A stretch of DNA of 64,000 bases from Ophiocordyceps camponoti-saundersi (nom. inval.). Taxonomy: Eukaryota; Ascomycota; Sordariomycetes; Hypocreales; Ophiocordycipitaceae. The notes below the pieces were generated by a model, which ran no database searches, was not told the origin of the DNA, and was given only the letters and a program-made list of their open reading frames with translations. A program made the translations under genes and the position numbers. Shown piece after piece: positions 55,601 to 64,000 of the stretch (position 1 is the first letter of the stretch; every line of letters starts with the position of its first letter). The DNA lies in contig PDHQ01000138.1 in the NCBI GenBank assembly GCA_003339415.1, positions 1 to 64,000 of the forward strand, in the 5' to 3' direction.

Positions 55601-56833
55601 TGCCATCCAAATCCAATATCCAGCATCCTTCCTATACAACTATACGGACACCCTCTTTCTACCTATATCTACACACTCCCTTCTGAATCATGCAATCAAC
55701 TCAACTCAACCCACCCAAATCCCCCCCCCCCGCGTCTTTCCCAGCGCCCTCTCCCAATATCATCGTCTCGAAGGTTCCAGCGATAGGCGCCGCCGGCATG
55801 TGTTTTTTCTTCCCCCTTTCCCCTTGTCTTTCCTTTCCATCCTAAACCTTTCTCCTGCCATCCTTTTCATCCTATTCCCCCGATCCGCTCGTCTTCACAA
55901 CTGTGTATGTATGTTTGCACAACGTAACTCCGTACATACATATGTACACATGCATATGTATATCAAACCTGACAAGTTAATACCTACATACCTCCTATGC
56001 ATAAACCTAGATAGTTAGGTAGATAGTCAGATTCTGTATCGTGTATAGAAAACGTCCATCTTATCCCATCCATCCCATCCATCCATCTATCCATCTATCC
56101 ATCTATGTACATATATATGTATGTTCTCTCCCTCGCCCTCGCCCAGGGAAATCCTCCACCTCCATCGCCGTCGTCACAACCGATCCTGCACCCCTATAAC
56201 CAGCCTACCACCCAAAGCAACACCACATCCATCCACTCATCCATCCACAACAACAACTCCAATTTCCATACAACCACCGCTATCCAAACCAACACCCAAC
56301 CGCTACAATCCCAACGTCGCAACTCTCCCACGCAAACAAGCAACTCTTCCACTACAACTGGATCAAGCTTTTCCTTTCCTTTCCATCTTCGGTTTCTTTC
56401 CCTCCCTTGTTTCCCTCGGAATCATCTTTGCCTTCACCGTCCGAAAGGGCCGTCTCTCTCTCCATTTCTCTTCTCTTTCCCTTTCCGATCCCGACTTGGC
56501 CTCATCTCTTCCGGCAAGACAAGCCTCACTCTCTACGCCAAGCGCTCAGCACCAGTCTTGGGAGCATTCTCATAGCCATTGTCCCTACATACAAATACAA
56601 ACGTACATACATACATGCAACTCACACACACTTCCGTCATTCCAAGAACTGCCTCTCGTCGTCGGCAAATGATTGTCCTTCCCTCCATATTCTCTCTCTG
56701 TTGCCTCATTCTTTTATCCCTCATGCCATGTCTTTGCTCCTCTCCAACCATGCCCGTCTGTATGTATGTATACCTGTCCACCCTCTGCCTGCCATAAGAC
56801 AATTCGCACACCTTCGCCTCAGCTTTCGCCCCT
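52645..56833. other. 4.2-kb gene-free region downstream of PRP8
   Basis: No supported coding region; open frames are short and repeat-driven. The content is CT and CATA repeats, a C15 run (53387-53401), a TATAGCC heptamer array (54520-54575), six exact copies of ACATACATATGTA between 54192 and 55946, and (ATCC)n at 56056-56105. The right end holds the PRP8 3' UTR. Confidence 0.55.
54520..54575. repeat. TATAGCC heptamer repeat
   Basis: CCTATAGCCTATAGCTACCTATAG... gives six or so TATAGCC/CTATAGG units, preceded by (CCTA)n. Confidence 0.75.
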
Positions 56834-59800
56834 TCACTCGAAATTGTCGCTCCCGTCCACCCACATGTCCTCCATCTCAGCAAAGCTCTGAAAGTGCACC
56901 GGCCGGTGTTGCTCGCTGTAGAACGGCACCGGCGTGTCCAGCTTGACATGTACCGCCTTCTTCTCCATCCCGGCAAACGCGCTCCCCATGAAGCTGTAGT
57001 TCCACCTGCCGTCGTCCGGCACCAGGAAGAAGCCCCTGAACCGCGGACTGAGAAGCAGCTTGCGCTTCTCCCCCATCGTCGTCGTGAAGCCCTGCGGCTG
57101 GTCGCTCTGCAGGTCCGTGTTCTCCGCGCCCCATTTGTACCCGTGGGGCGTGAGGCCCCAGGCCGAGAGCGAGACGCTGCCCGGCGTAAACGACACCGAC
57201 ACCGTCACCGTGTTCGTCTTGTCCATCTCCTCGTGCCTGTCCAGCAGCCGCGCGTGCTCCGTCACGTCCGATGCCGACATGTACGACAGCTCGTTGCCCG
57301 ACACTGTATGAATCACCCCCAGCGGCTCCAGGTCTTGGAGCAACTCGTTGTGCGGAAGCGCCTGCGGCAACTGCACGTTGCGCAAGCCGCCGATCTGCGG
57401 AACCATGACGATACACCGAATCTCCATCACTTGGTCGTTGTCCGGCGGCGGTGACCCGTACAGGTAACCTGCCACCTGCACCCGCAGGTCCGCGATGGTG
57501 ATGAAGCGCTTGATGATGTTGTTGGGCATCACGTAAGTCGTATCGTCCAGGCTGTTGTCCACCGACGAGATGTAAATGTTCTTCGTCCTGGCCCTCAAGT
57601 TCGACGTCGCTATGGCCCTCGTACGCCACTCCGTCTTGGACGCAAACGTCTGCTGCTCAAAGTTCGACGTCGTCACCACCACGATATCCTCGCCATGCAC
57701 GTTCTGCGTCTTCGTCGTCACCGCCGTCAGCTGCTGCTGCTCCTGCTGCTGCTTCTCAATCTCCGCCGCCTGCTGTCTCTGCATCGACGGTGCCGAGATT
57801 TCCATGCCCAGGATGATGTCTCGGACCTCGCTGCTCGTCAGGCTCGAAACGTTGACATTATTCTTCTTGCCATAGTCGTTGAGGATCAAATCCCGAAGCT
57901 GCGTCTCCACCTTGATCCAGTCTTCGTCCTTGAGCGACGGCCAGATGTGGTGATCCAGCGTGATGACCGTCTTGTCCGGCCGCAGGATCATCTTCGTCTT
58001 GTCCGGGTTGACGTGAAGAGCGCGCAGGATGAGAATCAGACGGGAAAATGCCGTATAGGACGAGATACTCTTCAACCACTCGTCGTACAGGTTGAACAAG
58101 ACCATCTGCGGCTCCGTCGCTCGCAGGATCATGTCGCCCAGCTTCTCCACCTTCATTGCCGCCTGGAAAGGGAGCTGCAGTTCCGACGCCCGGATCGAGA
58201 TGTTGGGAAAGTCGACCAGTTGAACCTCGAGGGGGTCTAACAGGCCCTTTCGCGTCACGATAAGCTGTTTCGGTTGCTCTTCCTTCGGCAGAGACCGAAT
58301 CAGAGCTGCCACTTCTTCCGCCGTTTTCCACTTGGCCAGCTGTCCGAGACGCTTCTGTCCCGCCCAGACGCTCGTGTGGATGATCTTGAGGAAGAGCTGT
58401 CCAGTCCGCGGGTTGAAGATGAAGATGGCACCATTGATGGGCTTGGTCGTCAAGTTACCTTCAAACGTCTTGTGAATGGTGACGCGGTAGACGTTGGTGT
58501 CGTCGATGAACAGCTGAATCTGGTTGCTGAACAACTCCGAATAGTTTTGCGAGTTAAGAAACTCCTGGTTGCTCTCCGACGCATACAGCTGCAACCCCTT
58601 GCGGATGCGCTCACGTAGCACGTACAGCGCCGGGTTCGCCTTCATGATCTTGGCCATGGCTTGCTGGACGAGCACCTTTAGTCCGGGAAAGTACATGCCA
58701 AACGCCGCATAGAGGTTGTATGCAAGGTCGATGCCGATCATGAGCCCGGTAGCAGAAGGGTAGATGCTCGCGCTGTCAGTCGTGTAGTCGAGATACTTGG
58801 CCCGAGTGTATCGCTCGATGTCGTGCGAGTCGTAGTCTCCGTATCGCAGCTGCACGTCGATCCAAAACTTGTTTGTCGTCGTCGGCTCGATCATGTCCTT
58901 GGTGTCGTGAAGTTGTGACGGCCGCGTTACGTTCCACTTGTGGCTGGCGAAGAGGAGGATGTCGGCGCATGAGCTGTTCATCTTGTACGACTTTCGAGGA
59001 TGAATCGTCTCCTTTTGGACCGTCTCGATCCCGAGCGACTCCAGTTCCTGATCGAAGACTTGACATAGATCCATCACCACCGACTCGTGTATCTTCTGCC
59101 ACAAATGCGCTCGGAAGATTTGAATGAGAGAAATCTTGAGCGTCGGAATTTTGCCGTGAAGGAAGATGCCTGTGAGGTCGAGTTGCACCTGGAAGCCGAC
59201 ATACACATTGGCTCGGTTGATGGTGGGCGACCACCACAGCGTGAAGCGACGGTTGGGAATCTGGTTCAGACCAGATCTCTGAGCGTTGGTGAGCTTTTTG
59301 AACTTCATCGATTCCTCAAACCCGGACGCCTTTTCCCAGAAGAGACCCTCCCAAGACGGAAATCCCGTAGCCTTGAACAGAGTGTGCTCCAGAATCGTCT
59401 CCACGCCGCCCAGCGCCTGGATGACGTCTGTGCGATAGGCATTGAGATTCCAGAGCTTGCCGTCGTGGCGCTGACTCGTCCACCAGAACGGATTGCTCTT
59501 CATGAGCTGATACACCTTGAATTCAGAACGCGCCCGGTAGCCCTTGTCGAAGCTCAGCGTGCTTCGGTCCTTCTGGAAGAGCGTGTTGATCCTGGGCAGA
59601 CCGCGATCCCAGCTGTCCTCGAGGTCTTCCAGCGTCAACCGACGGTTCTGCTGATTCGCCTCTTGCCGCTTCTGAGAATACTCGGTCCAGACCCGCTGCG
59701 AGTCGATGAACTCGGCCTCCCAGGGAATGATGTACCGGAAGATATTGGGAATCAGCGTCTCCTCCTCGTGCGACATGCCGGCCCGATAGTGTGTCACGCC

Positions 59801-62800
59801 GGTGTCGGTCTGCTTATACCAACGCTTGTCGCTGGCCGGGATAAGGATGTGAGAGCCGGAGATCATGCCCAAGCCACCCAGCTCCTTGGGCGTGTAAAAC
59901 ACAGCCGGGGGGAACCGCGATGGCATCTTGGAGTTGAGCCCAATCTTGACTCTGGTCTGTATCTTTGTCTCGCACTTGACAATCGTGTCCAAGAGATTAA
60001 TAGTCGAGACGGCAGCCTCACGATAGTACGTGAACAAGGCGATGAGGGCCGTATTCCATTTGTTGGCGATCTTGGTAAACGTTGTAGAGCCAGACGACAT
60101 GAGAATCTGCCGGATGCGGTTGTTGAACTTTTGAATGTCATGCTCGGTAACCTGGAGAAAAGCGTACGCAGTCCTCTCCTTCGTCGTGTTGTCAACCAGC
60201 GACCACACACTATCCTTGATGGGGAAGTCGTCGTTCTTGTTCCGTATCTTCGGCAGGATCCTGACCTCGAACCCGCACATCGAAAACAGCAAGTTGGGGT
60301 TGTCGCGGCTGTACACGCTTGCGAAGCTGTCGTCCCAATCAATCGTGGTCACCGACCGGGGTAGTCGATTCTTCAGATCCCAGAAGACGGCTCGGCCAAG
60401 GTTCACGTCATGCCGCATCAAGCGCATGCGAGAGTCGCGCGGCCAGCACTTCTTGCTCTTGTACCCGATTACGTTTTCGAAGTTTGGATCAGGCTGCTCC
60501 GTGAGGAACCGCTGAATGAGATCTCTCGATTCCTCGGCCGTGAACCGTAGGAACACCCAGATCTTGTCGATGTAGCGGGAGTAGAGACGGATGGGATGCC
60601 GGACCTCCGTTTCCCTGTCTCTGAACTGCAAAAAATCGTTGGGGCTTTGGGGCGGGCCGGCGATCTCGCTTGCTCGCTGCGGCCCCAGCAGCAGAAGATC
60701 CAATACAAGACCGTAATATTGGAACACAAACGCAGAGAATTGAAGGCCGCGTATCATCCCGTAGCTGTTGACATGGTTCATGTCTTTGTACGTGAGCTGG
60801 ACGTTGTTCTTGGCCGTGATGTAATCCGCCAAGTTGTGGTCCATGATGAGTCTCAGCAGCGAGTTGAGGAGGGTTAGTTCCATCTTTTCGTAGACCTTGG
60901 AGAGCTCTGTCTCGATCATAACGTTGCATTCGCCGTCCTTGGTCTCCCACACCTGGCTGAGGTTATTGATGCCCTGCGCCCACTTGAAAACCAGCAACGG
61001 TGGAACTTCCGAGTCGGACGGCTTGATCCAGGCGGGGAACAAGTGCCGCTGGTCGGCCTGGTACCAGAGGTACTGATCCAAGTAGGCGTCACTGATCTTC
61101 TCGATGGGCTCGATATCGTAGACGGGGTTGATGGTGCTGTAGTTGTCGTTCATGTCAATGTTGACCTCCTTGAATGCCCGCTGCGTCAGCAGGAATCGCT
61201 TGATCCTCTCGAGCGTGGTGCCCGGACTGTCGTAGGCTTGTTCTATGAGGGCCAGCTCTTCTCTTTGGCTCTGGTTGAGGCGTCCCTTGACGGAGTACGC
61301 TTCCCTCAGCCGCTCAAGAGCGAGAATGAGGATCTTTGTGTCGTGTTTATACGACACGCTGGGGAAGGGAATCGGCGAAAACTTGCGCGACTCCAGCCAG
61401 TGGACGGTAGTGGTATAGATGGCCACAGCCTCCTCAGAGGATACATAAGGGCCGTCCTTCATATGATTGTGTTGCCGCTCCTGCTCGGCCTTAAGCCACA
61501 GCCGCGTCAGGCGCCCAACGTTCTTCTTCGCAACCGTCTTGTCTACCGTTGCTCCTCGCCGGATCCTCTCGCGATTGTAGTGAGCGACGGAAATCCACCA
61601 GTCGGCCTTGGACTTGACGTATCGCAGAATGATGTTTTCGATCGGCGCTGGCAGGCCAGGAACCTTCCACGGAATGTTGCTCTTCCAGCATCGCCAGGCT
61701 TCAGACAGGTGCTGGAGCACCGTGTTCACCTTGTTCTGCTTGATGCCCTCCGGCATCATGTCCATCAGGTCGGCCATGACAGATGCACGAAGCTCGAGGT
61801 CGAAGTGCGACTCAACGCGCTGCTTCGTCACGGTCTTGGCCACGCCCTTGCTGTGGCGGCCTTCGAACTGACGCGAAAGTAGGTTCCCGAGCCACCTTTC
61901 AAGAAGAGGAATGATTCCCCGCATGAAGAACAGCCACACCCGCCAGGCGGGAGCCCAGAAGCCGCAGCCCGGGCCCTTGCCGACCGGGCCGGCGTTGAAT
62001 CGATAGTAGATGAGATGTTTCAAGTCCTTGCAGGTCCGAATCTGATGCATCAACTTGTATTTGTACCGATACATGCCCGTGAGCTGTCCCACATGATTGA
62101 AGGCATAGAGGATGCCGTCGGCCAGCTGGAAAGCATCGATATTTCCGAGACGGTACTGGACTTGGGCGTCGACGATGAGTTTCGTCAACCGCAGAATCTC
62201 TCTCATGAGATGAAAAGCATTGCCAAATCTGGACTTCTTCCGTTCTTTGGTCGTCAAGGTCTTGACGGGCTTCAGATTGAAGTTGTAATCAAGATGGAGA
62301 TACGTAAGGTTCTTGCGGTGGATCAAGAGGTTCAGCATATTGAAGCCCTGGCGGCAGACTTGTAAGCCCGCCTCCACCCAGTCAATGGTGGTCTGCTGGA
62401 AGAACTTGGTCTGCTTCAGCGACCTCAGAAGGTTCTGCCTGTTTTGCGCCTTGGGGCTCTTTCGGTGAAGGTCGTTTAGGACGAAGTTCTTTAGAAGCTT
62501 CTGATACGAAACTCGGACCTTCACGGGAGGACGATCAGAAGGGGGGTGCTCGAGGTACCACTGCTTGATCAACGGCACATCCTGGGCCCGAACCATTCGG
62601 CCAGACCGTCTGTTGAAAGGATACGGCGCCCACCAAAGTTCGATGGCCGCCGACGTTTCGGGACCTGCGAGCTCTTCTTCGGCCAAAAATGGTTCGAATT
62701 CAAAGGGCAGTTCAAGTGCCTCATCTTCAGGCTCCTCGTCTTTTCCAGGTCCAAACAGCTTATCTTCGTGAGACACATCCACATTCTTGGGGGCGACGGT

Positions 62801-63967
62801 GCGCGAGGAGATGGGGTTGATGCGCCGGTCGAAGTGAAAAGGAGGGAGGTCAGGATCGTCAGCACGGTTAAAGACAACCTGCGGGTGCGAATGCCAGGAC
62901 AGGTGAACGCTGCGAGGAAGCGAGTTGTAGAGGTAAGGAAAGGCAACCCGAAACTCGGTGCGGATGGGATTGCGGAAGATGATGCGATCGATGGCGTTGA
63001 ACTCGCCAAAGTCCTCGTCGTTTGGATCGATGTCCTTGTACAAGGGCTCGAACCGCGGTCCTCCTGGGAGAGCGACGTTGAGAGCTTTTGCCGTCAAGAA
63101 GCTTTTTAGATCGAACAGATAGAAATAGTTCTTGTCGACCACGTCCGAGATGAGCGGACGGCTGAGACGGAACAGCGTCGCCATTTGCGGCAACGTCAAG
63201 TTCCAACTTTTATAGCTCGGACCGTTGACGTGTGGCGTATCAAGGAGCGGACGGTGGTCGTAGAACCAGTCGTATACGGCCTCGTCCTCATCCTCGTTGA
63301 GCTCCATCTGGATGGGTTCGAGAGGCTCTACATCCTCGATGTTTTCGGACCAGGACAGAGGCGGTTCTTCATCATCGAAAGGAGGGAAGCGCATGCGTTT
63401 GAACAATCTTCGGTCGGATTTCTCCTTTCGCATGAATGTCCACATCATGGCCCACTGTGTAAAGAAGACCGGCTCGATGACGCGAGGTATCTCGTTGACC
63501 AGCGTCAGACACCCGTTGACGTGGTACAGCACCTTGACCTCGCGCGCCGACTCCCATGGCATCGGCATGTTCTCCAAGAGTTTCATGACGGCATGCGGCA
63601 TAAATTTGAGAGCGCCGAGATAGCTTCTCTTGTCGTTTGTGTATTTTTTCTGCGACACGTCGCCGATATCCTTGACGATTTTACGCAGATGCTCGGGGGG
63701 CATGTCGGCCTTTTGCGTCTGAACAAAACCAGCCTTGCGCTTCTCGCCGAATCTGTTGCGCTGTTGACGCAGCCATTCGACCTTCTTCTGCGCAAACTTG
63801 GCGATCTGAAGATCAGAGTGAGGCTGGTAGCCAGGTCGAGGAGGGGCGGGCGTCGATGGGGGAGGTGGCATCGACGAAGAGGGAGGCGGCGGAGGAGGAG
63901 GAGGAGGCGGCATCGGCGGTGGAGGAGGCTCCCAGCCTGGCGGTGGGGGAGGGGGAACGGAAGACAT
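56834..63967 (-). CDS. PRP8: Pre-mRNA splicing factor Prp8
   Basis: Single exon, 2377 aa, from [14 protein letters not shown] to a stop after [10 protein letters not shown] Pro-rich N-terminus (1-45) precedes the nearly invariant Prp8 body. In order it holds the N-terminal region ([36 protein letters not shown]), the reverse-transcriptase-like and linker domains (central part), the RNase-H-like domain (about 1800-2000, with [21 protein letters not shown] nearby) and a C-terminal JAB/MPN domain (from about 2130). It is the core U5 snRNP protein that holds the spliceosome active site and restrains Brr2. No intein is present, although fungal PRP8 is a common intein host. The domain limits are approximate, from family knowledge. 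The start lies about 30 bp from the window end. Confidence 0.97.
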   Translation of the reverse strand: MSSVPPPPPPGWEPPPPPMPPPPPPPPPPSSSMPPPPSTPAPPRPGYQPHSDLQIAKFAQKKVEWLRQQRNRFGEKRKAGFVQTQKADMPPEHLRKIVKDIGDVSQKKYTNDKRSYLGALKFMPHAVMKLLENMPMPWESAREVKVLYHVNGCLTLVNEIPRVIEPVFFTQWAMMWTFMRKEKSDRRLFKRMRFPPFDDEEPPLSWSENIEDVEPLEPIQMELNEDEDEAVYDWFYDHRPLLDTPHVNGPSYKSWNLTLPQMATLFRLSRPLISDVVDKNYFYLFDLKSFLTAKALNVALPGGPRFEPLYKDIDPNDEDFGEFNAIDRIIFRNPIRTEFRVAFPYLYNSLPRSVHLSWHSHPQVVFNRADDPDLPPFHFDRRINPISSRTVAPKNVDVSHEDKLFGPGKDEEPEDEALELPFEFEPFLAEEELAGPETSAAIELWWAPYPFNRRSGRMVRAQDVPLIKQWYLEHPPSDRPPVKVRVSYQKLLKNFVLNDLHRKSPKAQNRQNLLRSLKQTKFFQQTTIDWVEAGLQVCRQGFNMLNLLIHRKNLTYLHLDYNFNLKPVKTLTTKERKKSRFGNAFHLMREILRLTKLIVDAQVQYRLGNIDAFQLADGILYAFNHVGQLTGMYRYKYKLMHQIRTCKDLKHLIYYRFNAGPVGKGPGCGFWAPAWRVWLFFMRGIIPLLERWLGNLLSRQFEGRHSKGVAKTVTKQRVESHFDLELRASVMADLMDMMPEGIKQNKVNTVLQHLSEAWRCWKSNIPWKVPGLPAPIENIILRYVKSKADWWISVAHYNRERIRRGATVDKTVAKKNVGRLTRLWLKAEQERQHNHMKDGPYVSSEEAVAIYTTTVHWLESRKFSPIPFPSVSYKHDTKILILALERLREAYSVKGRLNQSQREELALIEQAYDSPGTTLERIKRFLLTQRAFKEVNIDMNDNYSTINPVYDIEPIEKISDAYLDQYLWYQADQRHLFPAWIKPSDSEVPPLLVFKWAQGINNLSQVWETKDGECNVMIETELSKVYEKMELTLLNSLLRLIMDHNLADYITAKNNVQLTYKDMNHVNSYGMIRGLQFSAFVFQYYGLVLDLLLLGPQRASEIAGPPQSPNDFLQFRDRETEVRHPIRLYSRYIDKIWVFLRFTAEESRDLIQRFLTEQPDPNFENVIGYKSKKCWPRDSRMRLMRHDVNLGRAVFWDLKNRLPRSVTTIDWDDSFASVYSRDNPNLLFSMCGFEVRILPKIRNKNDDFPIKDSVWSLVDNTTKERTAYAFLQVTEHDIQKFNNRIRQILMSSGSTTFTKIANKWNTALIALFTYYREAAVSTINLLDTIVKCETKIQTRVKIGLNSKMPSRFPPAVFYTPKELGGLGMISGSHILIPASDKRWYKQTDTGVTHYRAGMSHEEETLIPNIFRYIIPWEAEFIDSQRVWTEYSQKRQEANQQNRRLTLEDLEDSWDRGLPRINTLFQKDRSTLSFDKGYRARSEFKVYQLMKSNPFWWTSQRHDGKLWNLNAYRTDVIQALGGVETILEHTLFKATGFPSWEGLFWEKASGFEESMKFKKLTNAQRSGLNQIPNRRFTLWWSPTINRANVYVGFQVQLDLTGIFLHGKIPTLKISLIQIFRAHLWQKIHESVVMDLCQVFDQELESLGIETVQKETIHPRKSYKMNSSCADILLFASHKWNVTRPSQLHDTKDMIEPTTTNKFWIDVQLRYGDYDSHDIERYTRAKYLDYTTDSASIYPSATGLMIGIDLAYNLYAAFGMYFPGLKVLVQQAMAKIMKANPALYVLRERIRKGLQLYASESNQEFLNSQNYSELFSNQIQLFIDDTNVYRVTIHKTFEGNLTTKPINGAIFIFNPRTGQLFLKIIHTSVWAGQKRLGQLAKWKTAEEVAALIRSLPKEEQPKQLIVTRKGLLDPLEVQLVDFPNISIRASELQLPFQAAMKVEKLGDMILRATEPQMVLFNLYDEWLKSISSYTAFSRLILILRALHVNPDKTKMILRPDKTVITLDHHIWPSLKDEDWIKVETQLRDLILNDYGKKNNVNVSSLTSSEVRDIILGMEISAPSMQRQQAAEIEKQQQEQQQLTAVTTKTQNVHGEDIVVVTTSNFEQQTFASKTEWRTRAIATSNLRARTKNIYISSVDNSLDDTTYVMPNNIIKRFITIADLRVQVAGYLYGSPPPDNDQVMEIRCIVMVPQIGGLRNVQLPQALPHNELLQDLEPLGVIHTVSGNELSYMSASDVTEHARLLDRHEEMDKTNTVTVSVSFTPGSVSLSAWGLTPHGYKWGAENTDLQSDQPQGFTTTMGEKRKLLLSPRFRGFFLVPDDGRWNYSFMGSAFAGMEKKAVHVKLDTPVPFYSEQHRPVHFQSFAEMEDMWVDGSDNFE

Positions 63968-64000
63968 GGTGATGATTTGGCGATTCGCCTGGTACGGGGT

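Overview
The window is nuclear DNA of a filamentous ascomycete, most likely a Sordariomycete-like member of the Pezizomycotina. The evidence is short introns (about 50-160 nt) with GTRNGT donors and CTRAC/CTNAY branch points, fungal-type proteins (tandem Zn2Cys6 regulator, YMC020W-like hydrolase, Irs4, Ase1, Dma1), and an AT-rich Ty1/copia element destroyed by transition mutations typical of repeat-induced point mutation (RIP). The species cannot be named from the sequence.

Layout. 0.1-13.4 kb is a dense housekeeping block: a Dma1-like FHA-RING ubiquitin ligase, mitochondrial processing peptidase alpha, a YMC020W-like alpha/beta hydrolase (minus strand) and the ribosome-biogenesis factor Rrp5. 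14.6-31.9 kb is accessory in character: a Ser-rich secreted protein with dibasic sites and a repeated peptide, a regulator with two Zn2Cys6 clusters, a 66-aa secreted Cys protein, an unassigned secreted protein, an unassigned 634-aa protein with a faint class I terpenoid-synthase look, a MetX-like alpha/beta hydrolase, a secreted bicovalent FAD oxidase (BBE family) and a CE1 feruloyl-esterase-like protein. 33.7-41.9 kb returns to conserved genes: Ase1, Irs4, ketopantoate reductase and a Q/H-rich two-repeat Myb protein.

41.9-56.8 kb has no convincing gene. It holds poly-G tracts and a 10-N gap (assembly trouble), a complete 6,158-bp copia LTR element on the minus strand (296-bp LTRs, 5-bp target duplication, no open frames), a 443-bp terminal-inverted-repeat element with an 8-bp target duplication, and a 1.8-kb stretch with six exact copies of a near-palindromic 13-mer. 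56.8-64.0 kb is the intron-less, intein-free PRP8 gene on the minus strand.

The conserved genes serve unrelated core functions: mitotic checkpoint and spindle, mitochondrial import, rRNA processing, splicing, pantothenate synthesis and phosphoinositide signalling. The 24-32 kb genes could form a small secondary-metabolism or secretion cluster, but this is inference only. Exon boundaries were set by eye from splice signals and reading-frame continuity. Gene starts are uncertain mainly for the Myb gene (its ATG exon was not found), Irs4 and the 634-aa protein.
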